DNA of 64,000 nt from Kribbella jiaozuonensis (GTDB taxonomy: Bacteria > Actinomycetota > Actinomycetes > Propionibacteriales > Kribbellaceae), in contig NZ_SZPZ01000004.1 in the NCBI RefSeq assembly GCF_005233875.1, positions 124,001 through 188,000 on the forward strand, given 5' to 3'. Position 1 is the stretch's first letter. Each line of letters begins with the position of its first letter. Both the position numbers and the translations under genes were made by a program. Under the pieces are notes generated by a model, which was not told the DNA's origin, ran no database searches, and saw only the letters and a program-made list of their open reading frames with translations. Below, in pieces: positions 52,220 to 61,081 of this stretch.

Positions 52220-54058
52220 CTAGGTCTTGCTGCTGATGACTGTCAGGTCTGCGTTGGCCCCAACCGCCGATGTGCGGGTCATGCGGAGGAGATTCTCCAG
52301 ACGGAACAGCCGCATGAGGTCGTCGTTCGGTTGGGTCGGGAGCGGAGCCACTCGCAGGCGGTTGTACGTCGCTTCGCTCACATGGGGCTGGACGATGACG
52401 ACACGGAGCGGATCGGAAGCCGAGCGGCTGTCGAACGCGTCCAGGAACTCGAGCCGATCAGGAGCCTTCGCGCCATGGATCCATGTGGCCGGCTTCGCCA
52501 CCGGCGGGTTGTCGAGCCGGGCCCGGAGAGATTCGAGGTCAGCAAACCAGAGCAGGTTCTTCTCGGCTTGACTGGTGACAACCTCGTACGCCGCGGCAGA
52601 CACTCCGCGGTGCGGGGAGTCGTTCTCCGCACCTTTGACGTGGATGAAGGTCAGCACGCCAGAACTCGATACGTGGACGAAGTCCGCCACCTCGCCCGAG
52701 CCGTCGTCGCAGGTCAGCCACCCGTCCTGGTAGTGCTGGACAACCCAGTGGAACAACGAGTCCCCGGCCTCACCGGTCAGTTGGTGGATTTGCTGGGGAG
52801 ACTTCGTGGCGGGCTTCTCCTGCTTGATGCGGTAGCCGGAGAAGTCCTGGAAGTCCCAGTTCGGGAAAGGATCCCTGGGAATCCGGGTCGTCCACAGTTC
52901 GCCGTCGACGTACGCGTGCCCGGACTTGTAGTAGATGCTGAGCAGCCGCGGATACTGCAACGCCCCACACACCTCGGCCACAGCGCCCGAGTCGGTCGGC
53001 TGCGTGATCGCATCGTGCCCAACGGTGAGGGTGTACTTGCCGTTCGTCTGGTTGACTGTCGCAGCCAGTTTGCCTCCGGTGGAGCCATGGAGGCCGACCT
53101 CGAGCTTGAAGTCGGCGGTCGGACCGCCATGGACGATCAGCGTGGCGTCGGAGAGGAGGTCTGCGGCATCGAACACCTCGTCGGCGATGATTCCGCTGAG
53201 AAACTCCGGATCCACAACCGAAATATCGTAGGCCCCGCTGACACCGCTCAGGTCCGTCACCTGCCGAGCGAACACTCGCAGCGCACGAGGCTGTGCCGAC
53301 CCGGTGGCGATCTCCTGTTCCAGCAGGGCCAGTAGCTCCAGTACGGCCGTCACGAACTCGGGGAAGTCTGCGGAACCCTTGAACCACACCGATGACCGGC
53401 GTGGCGTCGTTCCAACCACACCTCGCAGCACCACACGCCCCGGATCATCCAACAGCGCGGCCTTCGCCGAGCCCATCGCGAACGACGAATCCTCCCAAGG
53501 ACTCACCACGTCCTCGAGCGACCCACCCCCAAGGTTCTTCACGTCGGGACGCAGCTTGCTCCGCCGGTGAGTGCCGCGAAGCCACAGGTTCTTTGCTTCG
53601 CCCTGAAGCAACGCGTTCTCCAGCACGCCTGGCTCCAACCGCTGGAACGGCAGCTGCGGCTCCTGGCCGAGCCGACGTTGCAACCGCTCCTCGACAATCC
53701 CGTCGGCGCGCACAGCGACCAGCTGACCGCGCCGCAGGACGACTGTCAGATCATGCGCCACGTCCAGGAAGCCTGCGCCTGACCCATCCCACGACGGCTT
53801 CCGCTGAGTTCGCCGAACGAAGCCGCCAAGCTGGTCAACGCCGTATTGAGCGACTAGACCTTCTGCAGCCTCCGAACTCCGGGACATCGCGACGATGTCC
53901 ACCGTCTGGCGACCCTGTCGACGGCCTGGCGTCGCCAGGTATGCCTCCAGCTCACCGAAGGCCGCAACCGGGTCCGTCGAAAGGCACTGCAGCACCACCA
54001 CCGTCACATACGGCCGGAGACTGTCCCAACTCAGTGTCGGCATCGGTTGATCGTTCAT
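52220..54058 (-). CDS. large protein of unknown function with PD-(D/E)XK-like C-terminal motif
   Basis: 612 aa, soluble. Residues 450-476 read CDDGSGEVADFV ... LTFIHVKG, the D-x-(E)-x-K spacing of the PD-(D/E)XK nuclease superfamily, with His in place of the usual Glu before Lys. Such tails occur in defence-type proteins and helicases. The N-terminal 400 aa are unassigned. ATG at 54058 with GGGGGCAGG just before it. No helicase or methylase partner is visible. A defence role is only a guess. Confidence 0.6.
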   Translation of the reverse strand: MNDQPMPTLSWDSLRPYVTVVVLQCLSTDPVAAFGELEAYLATPGRRQGRQTVDIVAMSRSSEAAEGLVAQYGVDQLGGFVRRTQRKPSWDGSGAGFLDVAHDLTVVLRRGQLVAVRADGIVEERLQRRLGQEPQLPFQRLEPGVLENALLQGEAKNLWLRGTHRRSKLRPDVKNLGGGSLEDVVSPWEDSSFAMGSAKAALLDDPGRVVLRGVVGTTPRRSSVWFKGSADFPEFVTAVLELLALLEQEIATGSAQPRALRVFARQVTDLSGVSGAYDISVVDPEFLSGIIADEVFDAADLLSDATLIVHGGPTADFKLEVGLHGSTGGKLAATVNQTNGKYTLTVGHDAITQPTDSGAVAEVCGALQYPRLLSIYYKSGHAYVDGELWTTRIPRDPFPNWDFQDFSGYRIKQEKPATKSPQQIHQLTGEAGDSLFHWVVQHYQDGWLTCDDGSGEVADFVHVSSSGVLTFIHVKGAENDSPHRGVSAAAYEVVTSQAEKNLLWFADLESLRARLDNPPVAKPATWIHGAKAPDRLEFLDAFDSRSASDPLRVVIVQPHVSEATYNRLRVAPLPTQPNDDLMRLFRLENLLRMTRTSAVGANADLTVISSKT

Positions 54059-54700
54059 CCTGCCCCCAGAAACTCACTCCCCCAAGCGAGCTGCTGACGG
54101 TATCTCACAGAGCGTGACGAGCGGAAGAGTTCGCGACGGCAGAGTGCGACTGGGCTGCTACGGTTCCGGCATCGCTGCAGTGTGGAGGCTGTCGCGCGCG
54201 TTCCACTTCTCGTCCGTACAGCACCTGACCGAACGACACTGCTCGATCTCGTCGTGCTGGCTCCAGCGAGCTGCGCTCGCACCTGGCAGGCAAGCCTGTT
54301 GGAAGCGTTGTGGCACTCATCGCGTGCCACAACAAGCGGCTAAACGGCGTGCGACATACGCTGAATCAGCGATCGCGGCAGGGCAGAACGCCGTCACACT
54401 TCTTGCACTTGAGGAGCGACCCCTCGGCGCCGGTGTAGAAACGTGCCGCACCCAGAGCTACAAATGTGCGAAAAGCGTCACCTTCTGCGGCCACCCGGAC
54501 GCCATCTTTCGCCACGCCAACCTGAGCCAAACCGACGTTCCGTCTCAACCGGGATCAGCAGATGTCGTGCATCGCGCTCTCGAGATTCTGGGCTTCCACG
54601 CGCTCCCGATCATGCGCGAGACACGACGGCACGATGCGCGGAGTCGAGCTCGTTGACGTAGCGTAATTGCATTCACGTGCGCACAAGGGAACGGTGCGAC
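54059..54700. other. 642-bp stretch without a confident gene
   Basis: A 60-codon minus frame (54366-54548, TTG start, ending KCKKCDGVLPCRDR) and a 180-codon plus frame are open, but neither is convincing. Probably promoter sequence for the two flanking genes and decayed DNA. Confidence 0.45.
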
Positions 54701-55490
54701 ATGGCGGGTGTTCTGTGGAAACTTGAACCGGCGACCGCTGCCAAGCATCGCCTGTACAAGCGATACCTCGACGCCTGGTGGCCGAAGATGTTGCAACCCA
54801 CAGCCGAGGGCTACCGTCGTCCACGAGTCACATATGTCGACGCCTTTGCCGGCCCCGGCCGCTACCTCCGAGGCGAGGAAGGTTCGCCAGTATTCGTCCT
54901 CGACCGGTTGCTGCACCATCGGGCCGCCGATCGAATGCTGCTGACTCGCGACCGGGTGAAGCTGATCTTCGTCGAGAAGGACAAGGCCCGATTTGAGCAT
55001 CTGCAGGGCGAGCTGACCGCGCGGTTCGGCGACCTAGCGGCGCTGCCTGTGACCGTCGTACTGCGCCGCGGCGAGGCAGCCGCGCTCACTCTCCAGCTCC
55101 TCGGCGAAACCGGGGCCTGGGAGCACCCGATCCTCGCCGTCTTCGACAGTTGGGGCAACGTCAACGTTCCGCTGAACCCCGTAATCGCGCAAATCGCCCG
55201 CAACCCGTCGAGCGAGGTTGTCGTCACCTTCGGTCCGAACTGGTTCAACCGCCGTGAGTCAGAAGATCCGGACCAGTTCGACGCAGTCTTCGGCGGCCGT
55301 CGATTCTGGCAAGAGGCCAGCCAGGGAGACAGACCCAGCGATCGATGGCAAACGTGGCTGAACGCATATCGATCTGCCCTGCGCCGGGCCGGATTCACGT
55401 TCCAACTGCAGTTCAAGGTCGTCCCTGGCAGCGGCCAGCCGCTGTATCTGGTGTTCGGCACCAAGCATCGCAGCGGGGTCGAAGCTCGGT
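54701..55490 (+). pseudogene. tcmP: three-Cys-motif partner protein TcmP, 3' truncated
   Basis: ATG at 54701 reads MAGVLWKLEPATAAKHRLYK and continues with YVDAFAGPGRYLRGEEGSP, VKLIFVEKDKARFEHLQGEL and FGTKHRSGVEA, the TcmP family layout (methyltransferase-like fold). The native sequence stops near 55485-55490; the frame then runs into antisense corA sequence to 55684. About the last 60-100 residues of the family are missing. It lies at the right edge of the island. Confidence 0.75.
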
Positions 55491-55989
55491 CCTCGATGTC
55501 CTCGATGCGGTCGTCGAAGCCTGCGAGGATGGCGATGAAGCTGTCGACCAGGGCATCGACGAATCGATGGGTGAGCCAGATGGGATCCTCGGCGGACCTG
55601 GTACCGGCCTCGTATCTGCGCCGTACGGCGGACACGGCCGGAATCGTGTCACGGTGGATGGTGACGAGGAAACGCTCGGAGTAGAAGCAGTGCACCTCGA
55701 CGAGGCGGCCGTCGTCCGGCACCGCGCCGTACAGGACCAGGAAGACGAAGTCGTCGTACTCTTCGATCTTCGGCCGCTGATCGAACTGTTCGCTGTCCTC
55801 GAGCGCCAGTGGGTGGAACCGGAAGACGTCGCGCAGGATCGTGAAGTCCTCGGCCGACGGTCGATGCAGGTCGATCCAGAAGAAGCTGCCTCCGGCAAGC
55901 AGCCGCTCAGTGTCTTCGCGGTTGAGACGCGACCCGGCCCTTTCCTCCATCACCGCAGACTCTGTCGAGTTGCCGTCACTGACGCACAC
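55486..55989 (-). pseudogene. CorA-family transporter, 3' truncated
   Basis: GTG at 55989 (GGAGG three bases before) reads VCVSDGNSTESAVMEERAGS, then FFWIDLHRPSAEDFTILRDV and LEDSEQFDQRPKIEEYDDFV, a CorA funnel domain. It breaks off after GFDDRIEDIEDRA near 55486. The two transmembrane helices and the GMN motif are gone, so it cannot transport. The intact copy is at 24.5 kb. Read 18 bp after the Mn-catalase-like gene. Confidence 0.8.
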
Positions 55990-56006
55990 CCACCTCCCGC
56001 CCGCCG

Positions 56007-56615
56007 TCAGCTTTCGATGGCTTGGGCCGACGCTCCTTCCTTCAATTCTGCAGAGACGGATCGGCACAACCGCTCATTGGCCGCGGCTCGTGCCAGCAAG
56101 AAGGAGAGCAGGTACCGGATGTTGGCGTCGTCAGTCATCCGATACAGCCGCGAGAGCTGCATCCGGCGGTTCAGTTCGGCGGCAGCATTGGTCTGGAAGT
56201 CGGCGGCAAGGTTTCTGCTGACGGTGCTGGAGGCCACTTTCCACGGGTTGTCCGCAGCCTGAGGACCGGCACCGGTTGCGATCGCCTGCTGAAGGTCGGT
56301 GCCGGCGATCACCGCGGCGACCGTCGGGTCGAGCCGGACCGCAGTGTCGAGAACACTTGCTGGAGCATGCTCCAGCAACTGCGCGATCATCGTGGCCAGC
56401 ATCTCGACGTTGGCGACCTGTTCGGAGCCGAGGCCGAAGACCAGGTCGCGATACTTGCCCTGGACATGCATGTCCCAAGACTGGAACATGTAGTGCATCG
56501 CGACGCCGATCTCGTCGTACTGGCCTCCGAGCACGTCCTCCAGACGACGGGCGAACAAGGCGTCCGCGTGCTCGGGAACCGTGGTGAACTGAAGGTCCTG
56601 ACGGTGGTTGAACAT
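56007..56615 (-). CDS. manganese-catalase-like protein lacking both metal-binding His
   Basis: 202 aa, ferritin-like fold of the Mn-catalase family: FNHRQDLQF, YRDLVFGLGSEQVANVEMLA, AAAELNRRMQLSRLYRMTDD, SFLLARAAANERL. Glu ligands E35, E65 and E147 are kept, but the two His (69 and 180 by alignment to EE..HVEM and RDTMHQ) are both Asn. It is also shorter than active enzymes (~280 aa). It may be an inactive or re-purposed homologue. First gene before the corA remnant, in a stress cluster. Confidence 0.8.
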   Translation of the reverse strand: MFNHRQDLQFTTVPEHADALFARRLEDVLGGQYDEIGVAMHYMFQSWDMHVQGKYRDLVFGLGSEQVANVEMLATMIAQLLEHAPASVLDTAVRLDPTVAAVIAGTDLQQAIATGAGPQAADNPWKVASSTVSRNLAADFQTNAAAELNRRMQLSRLYRMTDDANIRYLLSFLLARAAANERLCRSVSAELKEGASAQAIES

Positions 56616-56690
56616 GAGCCGATCCTCAGCGGGATGAGTGGGTGGTTCCGGTGTCGGCGAGCTTGGTCGTGCACCAGCTGAATGTTCTGG

Positions 56691-57371
56691 TCAAGGAAGT
56701 CGCACGACGATGCGGTTGTCGACCGAGGTGACACCTGGTGCGGACCAGGCTGCGCGTTCCGCCTCCTCCTTCTCCGCCCAGGACCGCACGGTCCCCTCCA
56801 AGGTCACCTTGCCGCGGTCGACCACGACTGAGATCCGGTTGGCATCCGTCTCGGCACTCCGCACCAGCGCGTCCTCGATCCTGCGCTTCAACACATCCGG
56901 TGCGGGCTTGATCCGCGGCTTGACCTCGATCAGGTTGCTGACCCCGCGGACTCCCGCCAGCCGGCGAACGACCCGCTCGGCGTCACTTTTCTGAAACTGC
57001 CACTCGAGTTCTCCGCCCAGCGTGACCCATCCCTTCGAGACGGTCACCTCGAGATTCCGCATCGGCACCATCGCGTCCCATTCCAGGGCGCGCACGGCCG
57101 CGGCAGCGATATCAGCGTCGGTCCTCTCCTCAGAGGTCGGCAACCGGATCTCGAGATCATTCGCCACCGCAACGACTCCGCGCACCCGGTGGGCGGCCTG
57201 CTCGGCGGCCCACTTCTTGATGAAGGAATCCACCCAGCCTGTCAGTGTCACGATGCCGTTCTGTACCGCGACGCCGATCTCGTTGGGCTGGACCTGGGCG
57301 TCCCACGCCAGTTCGGCGAGAACTTCCTGCTGGATCTCGTCGTCGTGCCGTGTCGTTGTGATCGTTGCCAT
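56691..57371 (-). CDS. protein with three BON domains
   Basis: 226 aa. Three repeats of ~70 aa: VQPNEIGVAVQNGIVTLTGW, MVPMRNLEVTVSKGWVTLGG, and ANRISVVVDRGKVTLEGTVR, each followed by the AE..R..GV..V stretch of BON domains. No signal peptide. GGAAGG lies before the ATG at 57371. BON proteins bind phospholipid or act in stress; this one lies among redox and chaperone genes. Confidence 0.9.
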   Translation of the reverse strand: MATITTTRHDDEIQQEVLAELAWDAQVQPNEIGVAVQNGIVTLTGWVDSFIKKWAAEQAAHRVRGVVAVANDLEIRLPTSEERTDADIAAAAVRALEWDAMVPMRNLEVTVSKGWVTLGGELEWQFQKSDAERVVRRLAGVRGVSNLIEVKPRIKPAPDVLKRRIEDALVRSAETDANRISVVVDRGKVTLEGTVRSWAEKEEAERAAWSAPGVTSVDNRIVVRLP

Positions 57372-57426
57372 CGGTGATCCTTCCGCAGTGCTCGTCCGGG
57401 TTCGTCCGAGCCGAGAGTTCGGTCCG

Positions 57427-57681
57427 TCATACGAAGACTTCGTCGAAGTAGCACCAGCGCCAGTTCTCACCCGGTTCGAACGACTGGACGATCGGGTGTC
57501 CGTCGTACGCCGCGTGGGCGCGCGCGTGCTTCAGCGGCGACGAGTCACAGCAGCCGACGTGACCGCAGCTCAGACAGAGCCGCAGGTGCACCCAGGGCGA
57601 GTTCAGCTTGAGGCACTCCTCGCACCCTTCGGGTGTACGTGGCCGGACCGGCCTGACCAGGGTCAGATGAGGATCCAGCAT
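57427..57681 (-). CDS. UBP-type zinc-finger protein
   Basis: 84 aa: CEECLKLNSPWVHLRLCLSC, GHVGCCDSSPLKHARAHA, then GENWRWCYFDEVF. This is a single UBP (ZnF-UBP) finger, in eukaryotes a ubiquitin-tail binder; in bacteria a small stress-associated protein of unknown role. It starts at ATG 57681. Confidence 0.88.
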   Translation of the reverse strand: MLDPHLTLVRPVRPRTPEGCEECLKLNSPWVHLRLCLSCGHVGCCDSSPLKHARAHAAYDGHPIVQSFEPGENWRWCYFDEVFV

Positions 57682-57949
57682 GCTCGGCCTCCTGCTGTTA
57701 TGGGTCCTGCTGCTGTTCCTTACAAATCTTGTCCAGCAGGGGATGACACACATCCCCAGAACAGGTGGTTCTCCACTCATCGACGAGACGCCATTCGGGC
57801 GGCGACCCGCCTGCGGTTAGGTCAACGCCGACTGAGTTTCCAGCTCGGTCCGTCACTGGATCGCCTGCACCATCTCGTGGGCCACCACGACCGCCGGACC
57901 CAACATCCCCTGATCGGGTAGTCGTTGCACGACTGGGTACTGAACGTTC

Positions 57950-58951
57950 ATGGAATCCATCCGCGTCGGACTCGTGGCTGATCCTGCCGCGCCGACTGTG
58001 ATCGCCCGACGTCTGACCGACCTGAGGCCGCTCGACGGCCGCAACGCCTGGCAGATCACCGTGCTGAGTGAACCGTTCACCACAGGCTCCGAGGCGGTCG
58101 ACATCGCGGTGGCACGGCTGCAGGACCACGCTCGCCGGCAACACTGGGACCTGGTGATCGGTCTGACGGAGCTGCCCCTGCACGACAGTGAGGGCCGGCA
58201 CCTGCTGGTCGAGGCCGACCCGGAACGACAGGCGGCGGTGCTGTCACTGCCCGCATTGGGCGGGCTTCGAATGCACTCCCGTGCTCGTCGGGCGGTGCGC
58301 TCGCTGCTCACCGGCATGGCGGACCCGAACACGCGGGAGGAGCACCAGGTGGCTCTTTCCCGCATGCGCGGCCGCTGGCGCCTGCTCTCAGGCATGGTGC
58401 TCGCCAACCGGCCGTGGCTGTTGGTTCCCGGCCTGAAGTCAGCGCTCGTGGCAGCCCTGGCAACCAGCGCCGTGGCCACGATCAACTCCACGGTCTGGCT
58501 GCTGGCCAGTTCGCTGTCGTGGTGGCGGCTGGTCGTCGCAACCGTCGCCTCGATCGCCCTCGTCGTCGGGTGGCTCGTGATCGACGGAGAGCTGTGGGAC
58601 CGGCCCGACGACGACTCCCCGTCGGCGCGGGAAAGGTCACGCCTCTACAACGCCTCGACGCTGCTGACCCTGACGGTGGGCGTGCTCATCTGCTATGTCG
58701 CCCTGTACGTCGTGAACCTGGCGTGGGCCTACTTCATCCTCGACCCCGATCTGGTCGGCAGCTCGGTCAACGCTCCGGTCGGGCCTGGCGACCTGTTCGT
58801 CCTGGCGTGGTTCGTCGCGTCTGCCGCCACTGTCGGCGGTGGCCTCGGCTCCGGTCTGGAGTCGGACGAGTCGATTCGCGCGGCCGCGTACTCCAAGCGC
58901 GAACAGGACCGCCGCGAACGCCTCGCCCGCGAGCAGTCCGCCGACTCCTGA
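57950..58951 (+). CDS. membrane protein of unknown function
   Basis: 333 aa. The N-terminal ~150 aa are soluble (MESIRVGLVADPAAPTVIAR, WDLVIGLTELPLHDSEGRH), then four helices from ~155 (LLVPGLKSALVAALATSAVA) to ~305 and a basic tail. No recognised family. It is divergent from the zinc-finger gene; the 268-bp gap 57682-57949 shows no clear gene. Confidence 0.75.
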   Translation: MESIRVGLVADPAAPTVIARRLTDLRPLDGRNAWQITVLSEPFTTGSEAVDIAVARLQDHARRQHWDLVIGLTELPLHDSEGRHLLVEADPERQAAVLSLPALGGLRMHSRARRAVRSLLTGMADPNTREEHQVALSRMRGRWRLLSGMVLANRPWLLVPGLKSALVAALATSAVATINSTVWLLASSLSWWRLVVATVASIALVVGWLVIDGELWDRPDDDSPSARERSRLYNASTLLTLTVGVLICYVALYVVNLAWAYFILDPDLVGSSVNAPVGPGDLFVLAWFVASAATVGGGLGSGLESDESIRAAAYSKREQDRRERLAREQSADS

Positions 58952-58959
58952 CGCGGATC

Positions 58960-59002
58960 GGCCGGAGCCCAACAGGCCTCGGCGCTTCTGTTGCTTCCGG
59001 CC
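58960..59002. terminator. bidirectional hairpin between convergent genes
   Basis: Outer stem GGCCGGA/TCCGGCC and inner stem CAACAG/CTGTTG with a 12-nt loop, right between the two convergent stops. No strong T-run. Probable shared terminator. Confidence 0.5.
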
Positions 59003-59007
59003 ACGAA

Positions 59008-60624
59008 CTACGAGTAGCGGCCAAGATGCTCGTGCACCATCCGCACGGCGAGGGCGCCCTCCCCCACGGCTGCAGCCACTCGTCGTACCGCCCCGCTCCG
59101 GACGTCGCCGGCGGCGAAGACCCCCGTCCTACTGGTCTCGAGCACCTGCCTCCTACCTGGCAGCTGGCTTCCGGTGCGGACGAAGCCACGATCGTCCAGC
59201 GCGATCTGGTCGCTGAGCCAGCGCACGTGCGGGAGGCTACCGATGAAGACGAACAAGGCCTTGGCGGGTTCGACGTGGCGCTGCCCCGTCTTCAAGTCCT
59301 CCACCACGACCTCGTCGAGCATCCGGTCACCGCTGGCCGCACGCACCTCGCTGTGCACGAGTACGGCGATCCTCTCGGTCCGCTCGATCCGGTCGGCCAG
59401 GTAGCGGGACATGTCCTGCCCGAGTTCGTTGCTCCGGACAACCAGAACCACTTGGGCAGCGTGCTGGGCGAGGAACACCGCAGCCTGCCCGGCAGAGTTG
59501 CCGCCTCCGACGACGACCACCGGATCGTGCCGGCACAGGTTCGCCTCGAGTTCGGTCGCCGCGTAGTACACGCTGGTCGAAGTGACGTCATCCAGTCCTG
59601 GCAGATCAAGTTTTCGGTAGCGGACGCCGGACGCGATCAGCACTGCACGGCTACTGATGCGCGCTTCGTCCTCAAGCTGTACTACGTGGTGCCCATCCCG
59701 CTCCAGGAGCGCCACGGCGGTGGCAGGCACTATGAATTCGGCACCGAAACGCCTCGCCTGGATCTCGGCGAGGTCGGCCAGTTCCGCGCCACTGACGCCC
59801 GCCGGGAAACCCAGGTAGTTCTCGATCCTTGACGAAGTGCCCGCCTGGCCGCCGGTGGCCACGGAGTCCAGGACCACAGTGGCCAGTCCTTCTGAGGCGC
59901 CGTACACCGCGGCCGCCAGACCGGCCGGACCTGCGCCGACCACGATCAGGTCGCACACCGACCGCACCGGCATCGCAGTGCGCAGACCCACGGCGGTGGC
60001 CAGTCGTTCGTTGTCCGGGTTCCGCAGCACCTGGCCCCGCCAGATCACCACCGGGGTATCGTCGCGGCCGAGACCGAGTTCGCGCAGCAGGCGCTCGGCC
60101 TCCGCGTCGTTCTCCAGGTCGATCCAGTGATGTGGCAGCCGGTTGCGCGCCGCGAAATCGCGCAGCCGACGGGTGTCGGCCGAGAACCGGGACCCGATGA
60201 TCGCGAAGCCGGCGCCAAGGGTCAGCTGGAGCGACCGGCGGATCAGGAACGCCCGCAGGATGAGATCGGCCAGCCGCGGATCTCGCGATACCAGCTCCCT
60301 CAACTGCTCGGGCGGTACGGCGAGCACTTCGCCCGGCTCCTGCGCGACCGCGCTGAGGAAGAACTGCTGTCCGGTCAGCATGCCGATCTCGCCGAGGAAC
60401 CGGCGCGGCCCGTGGACGGCGATGACCCGTTCCGGCTCAGTCGTGTCCTGCACGATGGCGACTGTCCCGTCGAGTACGACGATGAATTCGTCCGAGGACT
60501 CCCCCGCCTGCTGCAGCACTTCGCCCGCACTGGTCGTGCGCCGCTCGCCGAGCGGCGTGAGCTCGGCCAGCTGATAGTCCTCCAGCCGGGGGTAAGCGCC
60601 GTACAGGTCGGGCGTTTCCTTCAT
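59008..60624 (-). CDS. cNMP-binding / thioredoxin-reductase-like FAD oxidoreductase
   Basis: 538-aa fusion. Residues 1-130: cyclic-nucleotide-binding fold (FLGEIGMLTGQQFF is the phosphate-binding-cassette region). 145-220: a glutaredoxin-like segment. 230 to end: FAD/NAD domain with VVGAGPAGLAAAVYGASEGL, VVVVGGGNSAGQAAVFL and TGVFAAGDVRSGAVRR. The CxxC of true thioredoxin reductase is absent (YYAATELEANLC instead), so electrons go elsewhere. ATG at 60624. Close to the thioredoxin gene, its possible partner. Confidence 0.88.
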   Translation of the reverse strand: MKETPDLYGAYPRLEDYQLAELTPLGERRTTSAGEVLQQAGESSDEFIVVLDGTVAIVQDTTEPERVIAVHGPRRFLGEIGMLTGQQFFLSAVAQEPGEVLAVPPEQLRELVSRDPRLADLILRAFLIRRSLQLTLGAGFAIIGSRFSADTRRLRDFAARNRLPHHWIDLENDAEAERLLRELGLGRDDTPVVIWRGQVLRNPDNERLATAVGLRTAMPVRSVCDLIVVGAGPAGLAAAVYGASEGLATVVLDSVATGGQAGTSSRIENYLGFPAGVSGAELADLAEIQARRFGAEFIVPATAVALLERDGHHVVQLEDEARISSRAVLIASGVRYRKLDLPGLDDVTSTSVYYAATELEANLCRHDPVVVVGGGNSAGQAAVFLAQHAAQVVLVVRSNELGQDMSRYLADRIERTERIAVLVHSEVRAASGDRMLDEVVVEDLKTGQRHVEPAKALFVFIGSLPHVRWLSDQIALDDRGFVRTGSQLPGRRQVLETSRTGVFAAGDVRSGAVRRVAAAVGEGALAVRMVHEHLGRYS

Positions 60625-60646
60625 AGGGACCGTCCGGGCACGCTGG

Positions 60647-61081
60647 TCACGGGGCCGGCTCCTTGGCCAGTGCGCCTTCCAGCCATGGCCGCAGGACCGA
60701 CGCCTGGGCGGCACCGATCTGCGTGGCGACAACCTGGCCGTGCCGGAACACCATCAGGGTAGGAATGGATCTCACCTCGAAGCGCTGGGACAGCCCCGGA
60801 GCCTCGTCGGCGTTGACTTTGACCAGCTTGAGCTGGCCCGCCTTCTCCGTGGCTAGCTGCTCGAGCACGGGACTGACCATGCGGCAGGGTCCACACCAGG
60901 GAGCCCAGAGATCGACCAACACTGGCAGGCTTGCCTGCTCCACGATCTCGGCGAAATCGTTGTCGCCGGCATCGACGATCCAAGGCAGCGGCCGCTGGCA
61001 GTTGCCGCAGCGGGGGGCGCCTTCCGCCGCAGCGGGCACCCGGTTGCGGCGCTGACAATTCGGACAGGTCACGACCTTCAT
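60647..61081 (-). CDS. trxC: thioredoxin with N-terminal zinc ribbon (TrxC type)
   Basis: 144 aa. The N-terminal CPNC and CGNC pairs bind zinc, as in E. coli Trx2; the active site is LWAPWCGPCRM. ATG overlaps the clpB stop (ATGA). It can reduce disulfides under oxidative stress. Next gene downstream is the thioredoxin-reductase-like fusion. Confidence 0.93.
   Translation of the reverse strand: MKVVTCPNCQRRNRVPAAAEGAPRCGNCQRPLPWIVDAGDNDFAEIVEQASLPVLVDLWAPWCGPCRMVSPVLEQLATEKAGQLKLVKVNADEAPGLSQRFEVRSIPTLMVFRHGQVVATQIGAAQASVLRPWLEGALAKEPAP

Noticed and set aside
54114..54656. 180-codon frame before tcmP
   Set aside because: No family resemblance and poor start; it overlaps likely promoter sequence of tcmP.
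54862..55485. Continuation of the corA remnant frame
   Set aside because: This part is antisense to tcmP and only extends the frame past the junction.
55470..55500. Similarity of GGGGTCGAAGCTCGG to the tRNA T-arm as a right attachment site
   Set aside because: Only a few scattered matches to GGGGTTCAAGTCCCCC; not enough for a repeat.
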